In this document: in pieces, positions 40,863 to 49,989 of the stretch
Layout: each line of letters opens with the position of its first letter
Position numbering within the stretch: the first letter of the stretch is position 1
Source: FEN-987 sp964598845
GTDB taxonomy: Archaea; Thermoproteota; Bathyarchaeia; 40CM-2-53-6
Direction of reading: 5' to 3'
Length of the DNA stretch: 64,000 bases
NCBI GenBank assembly: GCA_964598845.1
Contig: CAZRDM010000001.1
Coordinates: forward strand, 186,001 to 250,000
The notes under the pieces: model-generated
Told to the model about the DNA's origin: nothing
Database searches by the model: none
Seen by the model: only the letters and a program-made list of their open reading frames with translations
Made by a program: the position numbers and the translations under genes

Positions 40863-42170
40863 TTATGCAGCTCTGAAGTGTTCCGCGGCGTCGGCAAGTC
40901 CCGATAGGAAGGCGGCAATCTCTTGGACTGTGTTGAAATGTACTGGACTTGCACGGACAGCGATAGATCTGCCATATGTTCTGAGAGCTCTAGAATAGAA
41001 GCCGCCGTTGTCTTCCGCAAGAAGAGCAACCGCATGCTTATCCCACATATACTCGGCAACTTTGCGCGGATCAGCGCCGACAATGTTGAATGAGAATGTC
41101 GGGACCCTGAGATGTGTCTTCGATGGATTCCTTAATCCGTAAACCTCGACCCCTTTCAATGAATTCAGTCCTCGAACAGCCTCTATCCCGTTTAGCATTG
41201 CATTGGAAAGTGTCTGCTCGTATTTCTCAATCCAAGAGAGAGCTGCCTTCAGCAGACGTCTCCTCCCAGTATAGTTAGCGATGCTATCTCGAACTTCATC
41301 CTCCACCTCTCCGCCCAGCCAGCTGAGGTACTCCATGACCGCCGTGATTGATGCGAAGAGAGCCTGATCACGTGTCCCCATCTCCCACTTCTCGGGAGGA
41401 GTATCTGGTGCTGGATCGACCTTGTAGGGCTTCAGACTCTCCAAGAGATCATGTCGACCATACATGAAGCTCCCGCGTCTACTGAAGAGCTTGTATGATG
41501 AGAAGACAGCGAAGTCACAGGAGAGCCTATCTACGTCGATAGGGATGTGCGCGGCTGTGTGAACCGCGTCAAGAACGATGTAGGCGCCGACTTCCTTGGC
41601 TAGTCTGAAGACTTCAACGAGAGGGGTTTTCGACCCTATGGCATTGGCGACGCCCGAAACGGCAATCACGCGAGTCCTCTCATCGACTAACTTGGAGAGA
41701 TGCGACAGATCGAGCATTCCATCGTCAGGGTTGAATCTTGCAAACCTGACCTCCTTGATGAGCCCTCTGCGCTCTAGCTCCTGCCAAGGACTAACATTGG
41801 CATAATGCTCGTACTCCGTTAAGACAATGTTCTCTTTACCTGACATCCCCCTCGAGAGTGCGTAACTCAGGTGAAAGAGCAAGCTTGTTGCAGATTCTCC
41901 TGAAACAATAGAGTCCTCAGAGGGCGCGTTTAGGAAGTCTCTCACAGATTTTCTTCCCTCGAGTATGGTTTCCTCGTTCATCTTCGATTCCCATGAGGGC
42001 TCGCCAACATTGGGAAAGTATTCTAAGCGTGTCCTGATCTCAGCTTCAGCAGCTCGCTTCAGAACCATGGCTCCCGCTGCATTATCGAAGAAAATCCTGG
42101 ACCTACCTTTCGCGTCCCTGTCTGCGTAGGGGAATTCGCGTCTGATGGCTTCGAGCAGCCCAGCCTTCAA
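40863..42170 (-). CDS. Class V aminotransferase (cysteine desulfurase/kynureninase-like fold)
   Basis: A 435-residue PLP enzyme. It begins with IFFDNAAGAMVLKRAAEAE and has VSGESATSLLFHLSYALSRG, HYANVSPW, VIAVSGVANAIGSKTPL, VLDAVHTAAHIPIDV (PLP Asp and nearby His) and FSSYKLFSRRGSFMYGR with the Schiff-base Lys. No SUF or ISC genes are nearby, and the Cys loop of a desulfurase is not evident, so an isopenicillin-epimerase-like or lyase activity on amino acids is more likely. It is transcribed towards the MFS gene, downstream of the M29-like gene. Confidence 0.8.
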   Translation of the reverse strand: MKAGLLEAIRREFPYADRDAKGRSRIFFDNAAGAMVLKRAAEAEIRTRLEYFPNVGEPSWESKMNEETILEGRKSVRDFLNAPSEDSIVSGESATSLLFHLSYALSRGMSGKENIVLTEYEHYANVSPWQELERRGLIKEVRFARFNPDDGMLDLSHLSKLVDERTRVIAVSGVANAIGSKTPLVEVFRLAKEVGAYIVLDAVHTAAHIPIDVDRLSCDFAVFSSYKLFSRRGSFMYGRHDLLESLKPYKVDPAPDTPPEKWEMGTRDQALFASITAVMEYLSWLGGEVEDEVRDSIANYTGRRRLLKAALSWIEKYEQTLSNAMLNGIEAVRGLNSLKGVEVYGLRNPSKTHLRVPTFSFNIVGADPRKVAEYMWDKHAVALLAEDNGGFYSRALRTYGRSIAVRASPVHFNTVQEIAAFLSGLADAAEHFRAA

Positions 42171-42273
42171 CTAGATGCGCCCTCCGTTTTCGAATGTCGT
42201 CTCCTGAACTTGATGAACTCTGAGGACCATCGAGCATCTAGCCGTCCAAGATTAGCTAAAGTGTAGGCAAGAG

Positions 42274-43338
42274 CTACTGCTTGAGTCTCTTCTCAAGCTC
42301 TTTCAGGTCTCTGTGGATGAAGCTTCCTTCTTCCAGGACTTCTTGGTTGTCGAACCATACGGAGGCGTTCAGGCAGATGCCGTCCGTGTGAGACTTCGCT
42401 GAGCCCGCCTTTCCTTTGAAGGAATAACCCTGATGTCCCAGGCCCCATTGGACGCACCCCCATATCCTTTCGTCTTCCAGGATCCGCCCAGTCAGTTTAG
42501 CGCCTGGATTACAACCAAATGAAATGTGTGCAACATTGAACATGTTTGGATCGTTGAATGACTCAAGCCATTTTCTGTAGGAAACGGCTTCGATACCACC
42601 CTGAACTTCTCTGACGACTCCGTCGACTATCTTCAGTGAGACAGGAGTCCTGAGAAGACCAATCTCTTCGGGAGGCCATATGGATCCGTCGAATACTATC
42701 TTTCCACTCAAGCTCTCCTCAACCGGCGCCCAATCCACTTGACCGATGAGCATGTAATCTCCAGGCTTGTCTTTGACTACCCCCTCAGAGAAGTAGGGGC
42801 GCTCTCCATCATTGTCGAAGATGATATCAGTTCCAGAAGGATTGGTGACTCTAACTTTCTTTGCGCGATGTGCCATCTCCGTCAATCTTTCTTGAAATTC
42901 AATCAGCGTTGAGACATCGACTCTTCCGATGCAACGTACCATCATCTCGCGTGTCATTCCCGAGAGGCAGAGGTATTTCACGCGATTCGTTTTCATCGCT
43001 TCCTCCCATGGTCTTGAATAGAGAAGGTAGTTTCCCGAAAATTCAATCATCAGATCGGCTTTGAGCATTGCAGCTCCAAGTGATGCAGGAAGATCCGGGG
43101 TGGCATCGTCTCCTACACCGCGAGGCGTCGGATATCCGATCACCGCAACCTTCGCGCCTTCATTGTAGGCCGCTTTACCGGTCTCACTCACAACATGCGA
43201 GTCTGCTTCGGAGTCGGCATAGATGAGAACTTCCTGAGCCTTGCCAACCCTCGCCATATCACGGACAAGTTTGCGTGCGGCTGATGAGAGTTGGAAATCT
43301 ATGTTAAACTGGGACAACTCCATACCCTTCGAAATCAT
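42274..43338 (-). CDS. M29 aminopeptidase / NicX-type dioxygenase-like metalloenzyme
   Basis: A 354-residue protein of the fold shared by M29 leucyl aminopeptidases and 2,5-dihydroxypyridine 5,6-dioxygenase (NicX). Visible motifs are VRVTNPSGTDIIFDNDG, IVFDGSIWPPEEIGLLRTP, AHISFGCNPGAKLTGRILED and KSHTDGICLNASVW with likely metal-binding His and Asp. The WAPVEESLSGKIVFDGSIWP region looks more like the NicX-side subfamily than like peptidases. Either peptide trimming or ring opening of an N-heterocycle is possible. It lies between a class V aminotransferase and a divergent hydantoin-racemase-like gene. Confidence 0.7.
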   Translation of the reverse strand: MISKGMELSQFNIDFQLSSAARKLVRDMARVGKAQEVLIYADSEADSHVVSETGKAAYNEGAKVAVIGYPTPRGVGDDATPDLPASLGAAMLKADLMIEFSGNYLLYSRPWEEAMKTNRVKYLCLSGMTREMMVRCIGRVDVSTLIEFQERLTEMAHRAKKVRVTNPSGTDIIFDNDGERPYFSEGVVKDKPGDYMLIGQVDWAPVEESLSGKIVFDGSIWPPEEIGLLRTPVSLKIVDGVVREVQGGIEAVSYRKWLESFNDPNMFNVAHISFGCNPGAKLTGRILEDERIWGCVQWGLGHQGYSFKGKAGSAKSHTDGICLNASVWFDNQEVLEEGSFIHRDLKELEKRLKQ

Positions 43339-43506
43339 TCAGAAACTGTTGTTTGCAATCCGTACTGCCACTGGGTATAAAGTGCTATCGAGTATCGAGT
43401 TGAGTCGGTGATTTTGATGCAGAAAAAATTCCGCTAGACCTAACTCATTTTGATCAGCGGACTGAAGGATTCTTAATGGTCACTGAACAACCAAGGCAAG
43501 GGTTGC

Positions 43507-44223
43507 ATGAACTTGCGCATCAAGGTTGTTGTCCCGGTCACCACGAACATATGGAACGAGATGATCAGGGAAGCCTACGAAGCCGTCAAGGATCCGGGGA
43601 CCGAGATAACCATTGTCAATTTAGAGAGAGGCCCAGAATCGATCGAGCAACGTTATGATGTGGTCTGGACCGAGCTCTTCGCGCTGCGTGAGATCGAGAA
43701 GGCAGAAGAGGAGGGATATGATGGAGTCATTTCATACTGCTTTGATGATCCAGCTCTCTATGCCGCTAAGGAAAAGCTTAGGATACCCGTGGTTGGCATC
43801 CAAGAGCCTAGCATACATGTGGCATCAATACTGGGCAGGAGATTTTCTGTTGTGGGTGTTGGAGGAGCCCTTGCGACGGGTAGCTCTTGGGACGCAGCTA
43901 AGCTCTATGGACTGGCAGACTCCCTCGTCTCGGTCAGGATTGCCGATATCCCTGTACTTGACATAAAGAAGGACACCGAGAAGTTGCGAAGCGCATTGCT
44001 CGCCCAAGCGAGGAAAGCGGTTGAAGAGGATGATGCAGACGTAATAGTGCTTGGCTGTGGAGGCTTGGTCGGGTTGACTCAAGAGTTGCAGAGAGAACTG
44101 AAGGTCCCCGTCATTGACCCGGGTCTAGTAGCGCTCAAGATAGTTGAGGATCTCGTCAAGCTCGGACTGGCTCAGAGCAAGAAGGCTTTCCCATTTCCCG
44201 GTCCCAAGAGCAGACGCCTCTAG
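43507..44223 (+). CDS. Asp/Glu/hydantoin racemase superfamily protein
   Basis: A 238-residue protein with two alpha/beta halves. The two catalytic Cys are present in YCFDDPALYAAKEKL (about residue 78) and VLGCGGLVGLTQ (about 183). Family members include hydantoin, aspartate and glutamate racemases and maleate isomerase. The overall pattern (VPVTTNIWNEMI, then SIHVASILGRRFSVV and VIDPGLVALKIVEDLV) fits the hydantoin racemase group best. It is followed by a hairpin terminator and by the convergent oligopeptide ABC operon. A second family member is encoded at 52887-53660 and shares its C-terminal KSR-type tail. Confidence 0.85.
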   Translation: MNLRIKVVVPVTTNIWNEMIREAYEAVKDPGTEITIVNLERGPESIEQRYDVVWTELFALREIEKAEEEGYDGVISYCFDDPALYAAKEKLRIPVVGIQEPSIHVASILGRRFSVVGVGGALATGSSWDAAKLYGLADSLVSVRIADIPVLDIKKDTEKLRSALLAQARKAVEEDDADVIVLGCGGLVGLTQELQRELKVPVIDPGLVALKIVEDLVKLGLAQSKKAFPFPGPKSRRL

Positions 44224-44250
44224 CTCACATCGCTATCGCAAAAACCATCA

Positions 44251-44283
44251 AGCCAGTCTCTTGCTTACTGGCTGTCCTTTTTT
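44251..44283 (+). terminator. Hairpin plus T-run terminator
   Basis: AGCCAGT (44251-44257) pairs perfectly with ACTGGCT (44267-44273) over a nine-base loop, followed by GTCC and six T. It sits between the racemase stop (44223) and the convergent OppF stop (44287), so it ends the racemase transcript. A T-run is the main archaeal termination signal; the hairpin is an extra. Confidence 0.65.
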
Positions 44284-44286
44284 CGA

Positions 44287-45294
44287 TCAGCTGTACAGGT
44301 GACAGGCCACGCAGTGCCCGCCTCCAACACTAACTAAAGGAGGCTCCTTAGATTTGCAGATCTCACCGATGTATGCTGGGCATCTTGTGTGGAATCTACA
44401 CCCACTGGGCGGGTTTGCTGGGTTCGGGAGCGTTCCGGGGAGGATTATCCTCTTTCTTCCCCTATGTTCAGGGTCGGGGATCGGTATCGCGGATAGAAGC
44501 GCCTGTGTGTAAGGATGTAGCGGCGACGTGAAGAGCACCCCCTTAGGTGCGTATTCGACTATCTTTCCTAGGTACATGACAGCAACATCATTTGACATGA
44601 ACCTCACGACGCTCAGGTCGTGGGAGATGAAGAGGTACGTTAGCTTGAACTCGCTTTGAAGCTTCTTTAACAGGTTCAATATCTGCGCCTGAACAGAGAC
44701 ATCGAGAGCTGATGCCGGTTCGTCGAGGACTAGGAATTTCGGTCTGAGTATCAACGCTCGCGCTATGGCGACCCTCTGCCTCTGTCCCCCACTGAACTCA
44801 TGAGGATAGCGATTCGCGAGGTCTGGACTGAGGCCTACAACATCCAAACTTTCGGCAATTCGCTCCTTGGCCTCCTCGCCGCGAGCAGCGCTGTGAAGAC
44901 TCAACGGTTCTCCGACGATCTTTCCTATCGTCCACCTTGGATTCAATGACGAATATGGATCTTGGAAGACCGCCTGCATCTTCGAGCGAACCGCTCTCAG
45001 CTCTTTCTCACTCATCTCTGTGATATCTTGACCGTCGAACTCTATTCTACCGGATGTTGGCTCAATGAGTCTAAGAATGGTTCTACCGGTAGTGGTCTTC
45101 CCACAACCTGACTCACCCACAAGGCCGAGGGTCTCACCCTCACCTATCGAGAAACTGACTCCGTCAACAGCCCTCACCACGCCGAGCTTTCGTACAAAGA
45201 ACATGCCTGCAAGTGCGAAATGCTTCTTCAGGTCGGTGACGGCGATCAGCTTCTCCAATTTCTTACCGACCGTAAAGGAAGCATGAAGCCTCAT
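44287..45294 (-). CDS. oppF: Oligopeptide ABC transporter ATP-binding protein (OppF-type)
   Basis: About 335 residues. It has a Walker A LGLVGESGCGKTTTGRT, Q-loop FQDPYSSLNPR, signature FSGGQRQRVAIARAL, Walker B FLVLDEPASALDVS and H-loop LFISHDLSVVRF. It ends with the oligopeptide C-terminal domain containing GCRFHTRCP, the Cys-rich motif of Opp/Dpp ATPases. With OppD it energises peptide import. Start uncertain: ATG 45294 overlaps the OppD stop by 32 bases, while TTG 45258 would begin just after it. Last gene of a five-gene operon. Confidence 0.9.
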   Translation of the reverse strand: MRLHASFTVGKKLEKLIAVTDLKKHFALAGMFFVRKLGVVRAVDGVSFSIGEGETLGLVGESGCGKTTTGRTILRLIEPTSGRIEFDGQDITEMSEKELRAVRSKMQAVFQDPYSSLNPRWTIGKIVGEPLSLHSAARGEEAKERIAESLDVVGLSPDLANRYPHEFSGGQRQRVAIARALILRPKFLVLDEPASALDVSVQAQILNLLKKLQSEFKLTYLFISHDLSVVRFMSNDVAVMYLGKIVEYAPKGVLFTSPLHPYTQALLSAIPIPDPEHRGRKRIILPGTLPNPANPPSGCRFHTRCPAYIGEICKSKEPPLVSVGGGHCVACHLYS

Positions 45295-46231
45295 GCCGAG
45301 GTCCAACATTGAAGAAGGGAGGCTCACTCCTCCGACATTCTTCCATCACATGAGGACATCTAGGATGGAATCTGCATCCACCCGGCGGATTGATCAGATC
45401 TGGAACCTCGCCTTGAATTGCGTAGAGTTGCTCTGTTTCCTCAGTCGCCTTTGGAACAGCTTTCAAGAGACCGTGGGTGTATGGGTGCATAGCCATTCCA
45501 AAGAAGCTCTGAACTGGTCCGACCTCGGCGAGTTTACCTGCATACATGACTCCTAGCCTGTCACAGATCTCGGCGACAATCCCGAGATTGTGCGTGATGA
45601 GCAATACTGTCATGTTCATCTCCTTGCACAGATTTCTTAGAAGTTCTAAGATCTGTGCTTGGATGGTAACGTCAAGAGCTGTCGTAGGCTCATCAGCGAT
45701 CAAGAGAGTCGGGTCGCATGCGAGAGCCATGGCTATCATGGCACGTTGTCTCATCCCACCGCTCAGCTCGTGCGGATACATGCCGTAGGTGCCTCTAGGG
45801 TTTGGAAGTTGAACCTGTTCGAGCTTCTTTACGGTTAGATCGTGAGCTTTTTCCTTGGATAAGTTGCGGTGAACTATCAGGGTGTCTGCTATCTGCTCGC
45901 CGATTTTGAAGACTGGGTTGATGGCGGCCATAGGATCCTGCGAGATAAACGAAATCCTCTCACCCCGTATCTTCCTCATCTCATCCTCAGTCAACCGCAG
46001 AAGATCCATTCCTTCGAACAGGATTTCACCGCCCACGATGTTTCCTGGGGGAGGTACAAGCCTCAGGATGGACAGCGCCACGGTTGACTTGCCGCATCCA
46101 CTCTCGCCTAGAAGCCCGAAGATCTCACCCTTCCTGATCTCGAAGGTTACCCCATCAACAGCCTTTGTTGTTCCTTCGAAAGCTTCGTAATGCGTCTTCA
46201 GGTCACGGACATCTAACAGGGCTTCGGTCAT
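45263..46231 (-). CDS. oppD: Oligopeptide ABC transporter ATP-binding protein (OppD-type)
   Basis: A 322-residue ATPase. It has Walker A FGLLGESGCGKSTVALS, the PEDLR-like RLTEDEMRKIRGERISFISQ, Q-loop QDPMAAINPVFKI, signature ELSGGMRQRAMIAMAL, Walker B LLIADEPTTALDVT and the C-terminal motif GGCRFHPRCPHVMEEC. Partner of OppF in the same importer. Its start overlaps the last bases of the permease gene upstream (ATGA-type overlap), so the operon is translationally coupled. All ATPase motifs are intact. Confidence 0.92.
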   Translation of the reverse strand: MTEALLDVRDLKTHYEAFEGTTKAVDGVTFEIRKGEIFGLLGESGCGKSTVALSILRLVPPPGNIVGGEILFEGMDLLRLTEDEMRKIRGERISFISQDPMAAINPVFKIGEQIADTLIVHRNLSKEKAHDLTVKKLEQVQLPNPRGTYGMYPHELSGGMRQRAMIAMALACDPTLLIADEPTTALDVTIQAQILELLRNLCKEMNMTVLLITHNLGIVAEICDRLGVMYAGKLAEVGPVQSFFGMAMHPYTHGLLKAVPKATEETEQLYAIQGEVPDLINPPGGCRFHPRCPHVMEECRRSEPPFFNVGPRHEASCFLYGR

Positions 46232-47151
46232 CTCTTCACTCTACCCTTCCTTCTAATTCGAGGGTCGAGAAGATCTCGCAACCCATCTCCGAGCAGATTG
46301 AAGCCCAATACGCTCACGAAGATCATCAAACCAGGAAATGTTGTGTACCACCATCGTGTAGGCATATACCTTCGTCCTGTGCTGATCATCAAACCCCATT
46401 CTGGCGCGGGAGGTTGAGCGCCAAGCCCCAAGAAGCCCAAGGAAGCGGCTGTTAGAATGGCGAAACCCACATCCATAGAGGCGTTGACGACGATGGGTGC
46501 AAGCGTGTTCGGCATGATATGTTTGAATATGATGTAGAGTTTTCCTCCACCCATTGACCTGGCGGCCTCAACATACAGCTCCTGTTTGACCTCGAGGACC
46601 TGCCCTCTAACGAGCCTTGCATACCAAGGCCACCAAGTCACAGATATTGCAGCCATCGCGTTATTGAGGCCCGGACCTAGAGTGGCTGCAACCGCCAAAG
46701 CCAGAACGAGTGCCGGAACGGATAGGAACGCATCTGTAATCCTCATTATCGTTTCATCGATTACTCCCCCGAAATAGCCTGAGACACCTCCTAACACAAC
46801 GCCTATGATCGAGGCTACCAGTATGACAACAAGTCCGACTTGAAGCGAGATTCTTGCGCCGTATATTGAGCGGCTGAAGATGTCTCGCCCTAACTCATCC
46901 GTTCCAAAGAGATGCTCGAAACTTACCGGCATCAAGGCGCTTTCAGGGTGCATGCTGGCATAGGTGTCCTCCGGGTACGGAATTATGAAAGGCGCGAGTA
47001 CCGCAAGCAACATGAGGCCTGACACTATGCCTATTCCAAGAACCGTTAGAGGTGAACGCCCTATCATGTGAAATGTGAAGGAGAGTTCGCTGAGTTCGGC
47101 CCTGTGCTCCGACTTGATGTCTTTAATGAACGTCAATCTTGAACCTCTCAA
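46228..47151 (-). CDS. oppC: Oligopeptide ABC transporter permease (DppC/OppC-type)
   Basis: A 307-residue permease with six predicted helices. An N-terminal OppC-type first helix (VLGIGIVSGLMLLAVLAPFI) is followed by HLFGTDELGRDIFSRSIYGA, conserved in DppC proteins. The EAA coupling loop is YVEAARSMGGGKLYIIFKHI, and a late AASLGFLGLGAQPPAPEWG motif is family-specific. It pairs with the DppB-type permease upstream, whose gene it overlaps by four bases. Imports peptides or, as in some archaea, other oligomers. Confidence 0.92.
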   Translation of the reverse strand: MRGSRLTFIKDIKSEHRAELSELSFTFHMIGRSPLTVLGIGIVSGLMLLAVLAPFIIPYPEDTYASMHPESALMPVSFEHLFGTDELGRDIFSRSIYGARISLQVGLVVILVASIIGVVLGGVSGYFGGVIDETIMRITDAFLSVPALVLALAVAATLGPGLNNAMAAISVTWWPWYARLVRGQVLEVKQELYVEAARSMGGGKLYIIFKHIMPNTLAPIVVNASMDVGFAILTAASLGFLGLGAQPPAPEWGLMISTGRRYMPTRWWYTTFPGLMIFVSVLGFNLLGDGLRDLLDPRIRRKGRVKR

Positions 47152-48170
47152 TATCTAATCCTAGGGTTCAGGAATGCGTAGAGTATGTCAACAGCCAAAT
47201 TGACGAGTACGTAGACCATGCTCGTCAAAATCACGACACCGAGGATCGCCGGGTAGTCTAGGGTGACGATGCTGTCCGTTGTATACCGGCCAAGTCCTGG
47301 CCAGTCAAAGACCACCTCGACGAGGAAGGCTCCGCCGAGAGAGTACCCAAATGAGAGACCAATCACTGTGACTACAGGGATCAAAGCGTTTCTCAAGGCA
47401 TACTTGTAGACGACTAATCCGTCGGGCAGGCCTAGGCTCCTAGCGGTCCTAATGTAGTCTTTGTCTAGGACATCGAGCATCAGTGCGCGCATCATCCTCG
47501 AGACGATGGCTAGAGTCGCGAAGGACAGCGTTAATGCAGGTAGCATGATATGCGATAGGGCGCTCAGGAAGGTCGGGATGTTACCAGTAATCAGGCTGTC
47601 CACCAATACTAGCCCAGTTATGTTAGGTGTTGGATAGATGAGCTCAATCATGGGATCAACCCTTCCGCTTATCGGGAGAAGCCCCAGCATGTAACCAATG
47701 ACAAGTTGGGACAGTATCCCGAGCCAAAAGACCGGCATTGCCACCCCGGTCAGGGCAAAGAGCCTAGAGGCATGGTCTGGAGCCTTATCCTTATGCAGGG
47801 CTGAAACGACGCCCAAGAGAACGCCCACGAAGACGGTTATTGTCATCGAGACCGTTGTCAGTTCAACCGTCGCTGGAAAATAGTCCAAGAGATCGTACGT
47901 CACAGGCCTCCGCGTATGGATGGACATGCCAAGGTCGCCTGAAAGTAGATTCAGCCAGTAGAGTCTATACTGTTCCCAGAGTGGCTTGTCCAGTCCCAGT
48001 TCTATCCTTGCCTTCTCGATCTGTTCGAATCGGGCGTGTGGCCCCGCATACAATCGTGCAGGGTCACCGGGAATGATATGGGAGAGAACGAAGGTGATGG
48101 TTACAACTATCACTACAACAAGAACGAGCAGGAGCAACCTCTTGAAAATATACTTCAGAATAGGCGACAT
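47148..48170 (-). CDS. oppB: Oligopeptide ABC transporter permease (DppB/OppB-type)
   Basis: A 340-residue permease. The start ILKYIFKRLLLLVLVVVIVV with the first helix is typical of DppB, followed by FVLSHIIPGDPARLYAG, LGLDKPLWEQYRLYW and GDLGMSIHTRRPV. The coupling loop is YIRTARSLGLPDGLVVYKYA. It ends with the helix around TSMVYVLVNLAVDILYAFLN and PRIRY, the usual C-terminus. First permease gene after the binding protein; 58 bases separate them. Confidence 0.92.
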   Translation of the reverse strand: MSPILKYIFKRLLLLVLVVVIVVTITFVLSHIIPGDPARLYAGPHARFEQIEKARIELGLDKPLWEQYRLYWLNLLSGDLGMSIHTRRPVTYDLLDYFPATVELTTVSMTITVFVGVLLGVVSALHKDKAPDHASRLFALTGVAMPVFWLGILSQLVIGYMLGLLPISGRVDPMIELIYPTPNITGLVLVDSLITGNIPTFLSALSHIMLPALTLSFATLAIVSRMMRALMLDVLDKDYIRTARSLGLPDGLVVYKYALRNALIPVVTVIGLSFGYSLGGAFLVEVVFDWPGLGRYTTDSIVTLDYPAILGVVILTSMVYVLVNLAVDILYAFLNPRIRY

Positions 48171-48228
48171 GCCTGTTGATAGGTGACCTCAGAAAAAGAG
48201 GAGAGGTGTTGTTAAGTAAGCATTGCGA

Positions 48229-49797
48229 TCACGTAAGCTCCTTGTACATCTCGTATATGTTGAAGGTACCGATGAATAGCGGATTGTAGACGAAGCCCTT
48301 GACCCATTTCCTCATACCCATCGAGTAGGGGAACTCGAAGACGTAGAGGCTGGGCGCATCTTCGACCAACATCGCCTGAAGCTCCTTGTACATTACCATC
48401 CGCAACGATACATCCGGCGTGACGGTTGCTCGGTCGAGTATTCTATCAACTTCGGGGTTGCTGTAGTAGGCCCAGTTGTATCCAAACTCACCCTGCATTG
48501 AGGTGTGGAACATGCCATATAGGTAGTCTATGGGATCCGCATAGTCAGGCCACCAGTAGAGCGAGAAGAAGTCCGGAGCGGTATCAGGGTTCTTCGCCTC
48601 GGCAGCCTGCTCCGCCCAGACCAGGCCCTTAAGCTCGACCTTTATTCCGATCTTGGCTAGGCTGATCTTTAGGACTTCGCCAGCAATCTTCTTCGGTTCA
48701 TCGCCTGAAGGATACGTGTAAACCATCGTTCTTTCTACACCATTGGGGTATCCGGCCTCGGCCATGAGTTGCTTAGCCTTCTCAAGATTAGTGGTATACA
48801 TGGGAGCATTCGGATCCCAACCCCAGATTGATCTTGGAAGTGGACCCTGCATCTGCTCCGCAGTCCCACGTAGCGCCGACTGAACTGCTGCGTTGTAGTC
48901 GTAGGCGTAGGATATTGCCTGCCTAACGCGCGTATCGTTCAATGGAGGCCTCCCACAATGAATGAAGATGTACAATGCGCTAAAGCTCGGTGCAATCATC
49001 GCTTCTATGTCCGGATTATCCTTCAACTCCAGTAGGTCAGGTATGGTCATCGCGTATGAGATGTCGACATCACCTTTCTCCAGAAGAAGCCTTTGTGTGG
49101 TGGTTTCCTTAACCTCCCTCACTATGATTCGTTCGATATGTTTCCCAGTCCAACCCTTCCAGTAGTCGTCGTTCTTCACGAGAGTTACGCTGTCATGATG
49201 CTTCCATTCCAGAAGTTTGTAGGGCCCTGTGCCAACTGTGTGATCGTAAGCCCACTTCTCAGCCCAAGGGTCGTCGCTCGTTGCCTGCGCCTTGAACGCT
49301 GTCGGAGACATGATGTAGAATCCCCAGCCAGCTGCGAATCTGTGAAGGAAGTCCGTGTAAACGTCCGTCAGAGTGAACGTCACGGTGTATGTGTCCACAA
49401 CCTTGACTGTGTCGACAGGCCCGACGAGGAACCATGATGCACCTTTCCCTATCCCCTTCAACCTTTCAAAGGAATACTCGACAGCTGTGGCATTGAAGGG
49501 TGTCCCATCATGGAATTTGACATCCTGTCTCAGATGGAACGTGTATTCCTTTCCGTCTGCCGAGACATCCCAGCTGTCAGCAAGGTCGGGCACAAATTCA
49601 GTTACACTCCCAGGTTCGTAGTCGAGGAGCTTGCTGTACGTGATGCGGACTATCCTCATCGCATCCGTTGAATACTGCACAGCCGGGTCCAAGGTGATAG
49701 GTTCGCCATCATCAGCAGCGATGATGAGCACCTTCTCCCTCTCGGAAATCTCCACTGTCTGGGCGTAGTAGCTGTATCCGAAGTAACCCGCAATCAA
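48229..49797 (-). CDS. oppA: Oligopeptide ABC transporter substrate-binding protein
   Basis: A solute-binding protein of the SBP_bac_5 family (DppA/OppA). It has EPITLDPAVQYSTDAMRIVR, FVPDLADSWDVSADGKEYTF, LRQDVKFHDGTPFNATAVEY and LNDTRVRQAISYAYDYNAAV. It is tethered by an N-terminal membrane helix. The start is a problem: TTG 49797 lies inside the helix. The frame stays open to 49887 with SKKIIVAVVLIVIVLIAGYF preceded by a basic stretch, but it has no ATG, GTG or TTG. A GGAGGA site lies near 49855, so a non-standard start or a base error upstream is likely. Confidence 0.88.
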   Translation of the reverse strand: MIAGYFGYSYYAQTVEISEREKVLIIAADDGEPITLDPAVQYSTDAMRIVRITYSKLLDYEPGSVTEFVPDLADSWDVSADGKEYTFHLRQDVKFHDGTPFNATAVEYSFERLKGIGKGASWFLVGPVDTVKVVDTYTVTFTLTDVYTDFLHRFAAGWGFYIMSPTAFKAQATSDDPWAEKWAYDHTVGTGPYKLLEWKHHDSVTLVKNDDYWKGWTGKHIERIIVREVKETTTQRLLLEKGDVDISYAMTIPDLLELKDNPDIEAMIAPSFSALYIFIHCGRPPLNDTRVRQAISYAYDYNAAVQSALRGTAEQMQGPLPRSIWGWDPNAPMYTTNLEKAKQLMAEAGYPNGVERTMVYTYPSGDEPKKIAGEVLKISLAKIGIKVELKGLVWAEQAAEAKNPDTAPDFFSLYWWPDYADPIDYLYGMFHTSMQGEFGYNWAYYSNPEVDRILDRATVTPDVSLRMVMYKELQAMLVEDAPSLYVFEFPYSMGMRKWVKGFVYNPLFIGTFNIYEMYKELT

Positions 49798-49989
49798 GAC
49801 GATAACGATAAGGACGACTGCAACGATGATTTTCTTTGAGATGGGCGTATTTGATCTCCTCCGTAAAATTGGTGGGCGCCATGCGTGTTAGAAAGTAGCG
49901 TAAGTAGAAAGGATACTGTATGTAGAATGAGGTTAAGCAGTCTATATCGTATCTACCGCCTAGTTCTCAAAGGATGAGAGGTTCCTTCG

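Noticed and set aside
40863..42170. Assignment of the class V aminotransferase as a cysteine desulfurase for Fe-S assembly
   Set aside because: No SUF/ISC partners nearby and no clear catalytic Cys loop; kept as a general class V enzyme.
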